64,000 nucleotides of DNA from Monosporascus cannonballus (Eukaryota; Ascomycota; Sordariomycetes; Xylariales): positions 248,001 through 312,000 of the forward strand of contig QJNS01000022.1 in assembly GCA_004154925.1 (NCBI GenBank), in the 5' to 3' direction. Below are positions 63,246 to 64,000 of the stretch, in pieces. The notes beneath the pieces are model-generated. The model had not been told where the DNA came from, made no database searches, and saw only the letters and a list, made by a program, of their open reading frames with translations. Numbering within the stretch: position 1 is the stretch's first letter; the number at the start of each line of letters is the position of its first letter. Position numbers and translations under genes: made by a program.

Positions 63246-63877
63246 TTAGCAGAGTTCCATCTTCTCGAAATCCTCCTGGATCGGGTCCTCCATGGCCTGG
63301 TTCGCCTCCTGGTCCCTCTTGATCCTCTCGATCTCCTCGCCCACCTCCTTCATCTCCATATCCTCTACGACAGCAATCTTCTCCTTCTTGTCCTCGTCTT
63401 CGTCGCCCTCTTGAGCTATCTCGTAAATGTTAAGCTCGGCCTGCATCCACCAGAAACCTCCCACGGCCGCCAGGAACGCGTCCGCCTGGACTGCGACAGG
63501 CGAGTGCATGAAGGTCTCGAAAGGGTACTTGCGGTCCTCGTTCCAGTTGTTGCGCGCCTCAATGAGCCGGTGGAACAGCTCGAACAAGGTCGTGCCGCTG
63601 AGGCGCGCAGCGAAGCTGGAGGGGTGTCGTTCCTGGACTTTTTCGAGCACTTTCCAGAGGTTCGTTTCGGTCTCCGAGCTCCGGCGGAGCTCCTCCAGCT
63701 CCATGCGGGCCGACTCGACCCAGGCAGCGAGCTCGTGGTCTACGTTCCGCGTGTTCAGAACAACCCCGGCCTTCTTCAGCTCTTCTAAGACAATTTTATT
63801 ACGAGTAGAGCTGGCGGAAACACGTAACTTGCTGATATAGCGCGTGCCGGCGGATGAGAGCAGAGCCCGAGCGCCTT
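63246..63877 (-). CDS. Unknown acidic protein, partial 5' end
   Basis: I do not recognise the family. The frame on the - strand ends at 63,246. The first ATG is at 63,704 (MELEELRR, 152 residues), but the frame stays open upstream to a stop at about 63,877 with coding-like sequence (IVLEELKKAGVVLNTRNVDH), so earlier exons probably exist. The protein is mostly helical and ends in a very acidic, Lys/Glu-rich tail (EGDEDEDKKEK). A second frame from an ATG near 63,916 (MSAAPSKWPLITIRRSG) looks like a basic N-terminal leader and may be its first exon, but I could not find a convincing splice. Only about 60 bp separate its stop from the 5' part of the ankyrin gene, so a shared transcript or one larger gene is possible. 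Confidence 0.5.
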
Positions 63878-64000
63878 ATTGTGATAAGTGGCCATTTTGA
63901 AGGCGCTGCTGACATGTTACAATATTCAATACTGGCATAATGGGGAAAATTGGATAAGGGAGACCATCCAACTAACTCGACTTCCGTAGCTACGCTTGTC

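Noticed and set aside
63219..63840. Leu-rich 189- and 137-codon frames on the + strand
   Set aside because: They are antisense of the acidic - strand gene. The Leu/Val richness mirrors its Glu/Lys codons.
1..64000. CRISPR arrays, operons, ribosome binding sites, bacterial-type defence systems
   Set aside because: The introns, RIP pattern, Gypsy and pogo elements and protein families are fungal. No regularly spaced repeats were seen.
1..64000. tRNA or rRNA genes
   Set aside because: I looked for tRNA B-box-like and rRNA-like strings and saw none I could support by eye.

Overview
The window looks like a filamentous ascomycete chromosome (Pezizomycotina) with an 'AT-isochore' layout. Long, very AT-rich blocks (about 1-23.1, 25.5-43.1 and 44.6-58.7 kb) are built from LTR retrotransposons and a few DNA transposons. 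Their reading frames survive only as aligned fragments full of TAA stops, with changes mostly C to T and G to A. That is the signature of repeat-induced point mutation (RIP). GC-balanced islands hold the few intact-looking genes, which have short fungal introns. I saw nothing allowing a species name. I could not run alignments, so repeat relationships come from reading copies against each other by eye.

Region by region: 1-6.1 kb is AT-rich sequence I could not classify. From 6.1 to 43 kb lies a nested, rearranged stack. It contains Gypsy elements (named A, B, C, F and G here), all with chromodomain-integrase remnants where that part is visible, and a pogo/Fot1-like transposon. An island at 23.5-25.5 kb carries a four-exon GH11 xylanase-type gene. 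A second island, 43.1-44.1 kb, carries a candidate membrane-protein gene that seems frameshifted, followed by a solo LTR. From 44.6 to 58.7 kb is another nest: Gypsy element E, interrupted by a complete Gypsy element D, plus a short un-mutated MITE. From 58.7 kb to the end is ordinary gene space with a small secreted RlpA-like double-psi beta-barrel protein, an F-box/ankyrin protein and part of a further gene.

The most striking result is an inversion of about 26.2 kb (about 9,490 to 35,672). One breakpoint cuts the reverse transcriptase of Gypsy element A and the other cuts the transposase of the pogo element. At present each breakpoint joins half of one element to half of the other. Flipping the segment on paper restores five things together: element A with matching LTRs and a matching 5-bp target duplication; a pogo element of about 1.87 kb with paired terminal inverted repeats; Gypsy element G with two 393-bp LTRs; the pol region of Gypsy element F; and the reading frames across both cuts. 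The xylanase gene lies inside the inverted segment.

The second notable point is the xylanase itself. Its spliced frame is open (221 codons), but the catalytic nucleophile position reads Asp instead of Glu and the conserved thumb loop is altered and shortened. It may be a catalytically impaired or repurposed GH11 protein.
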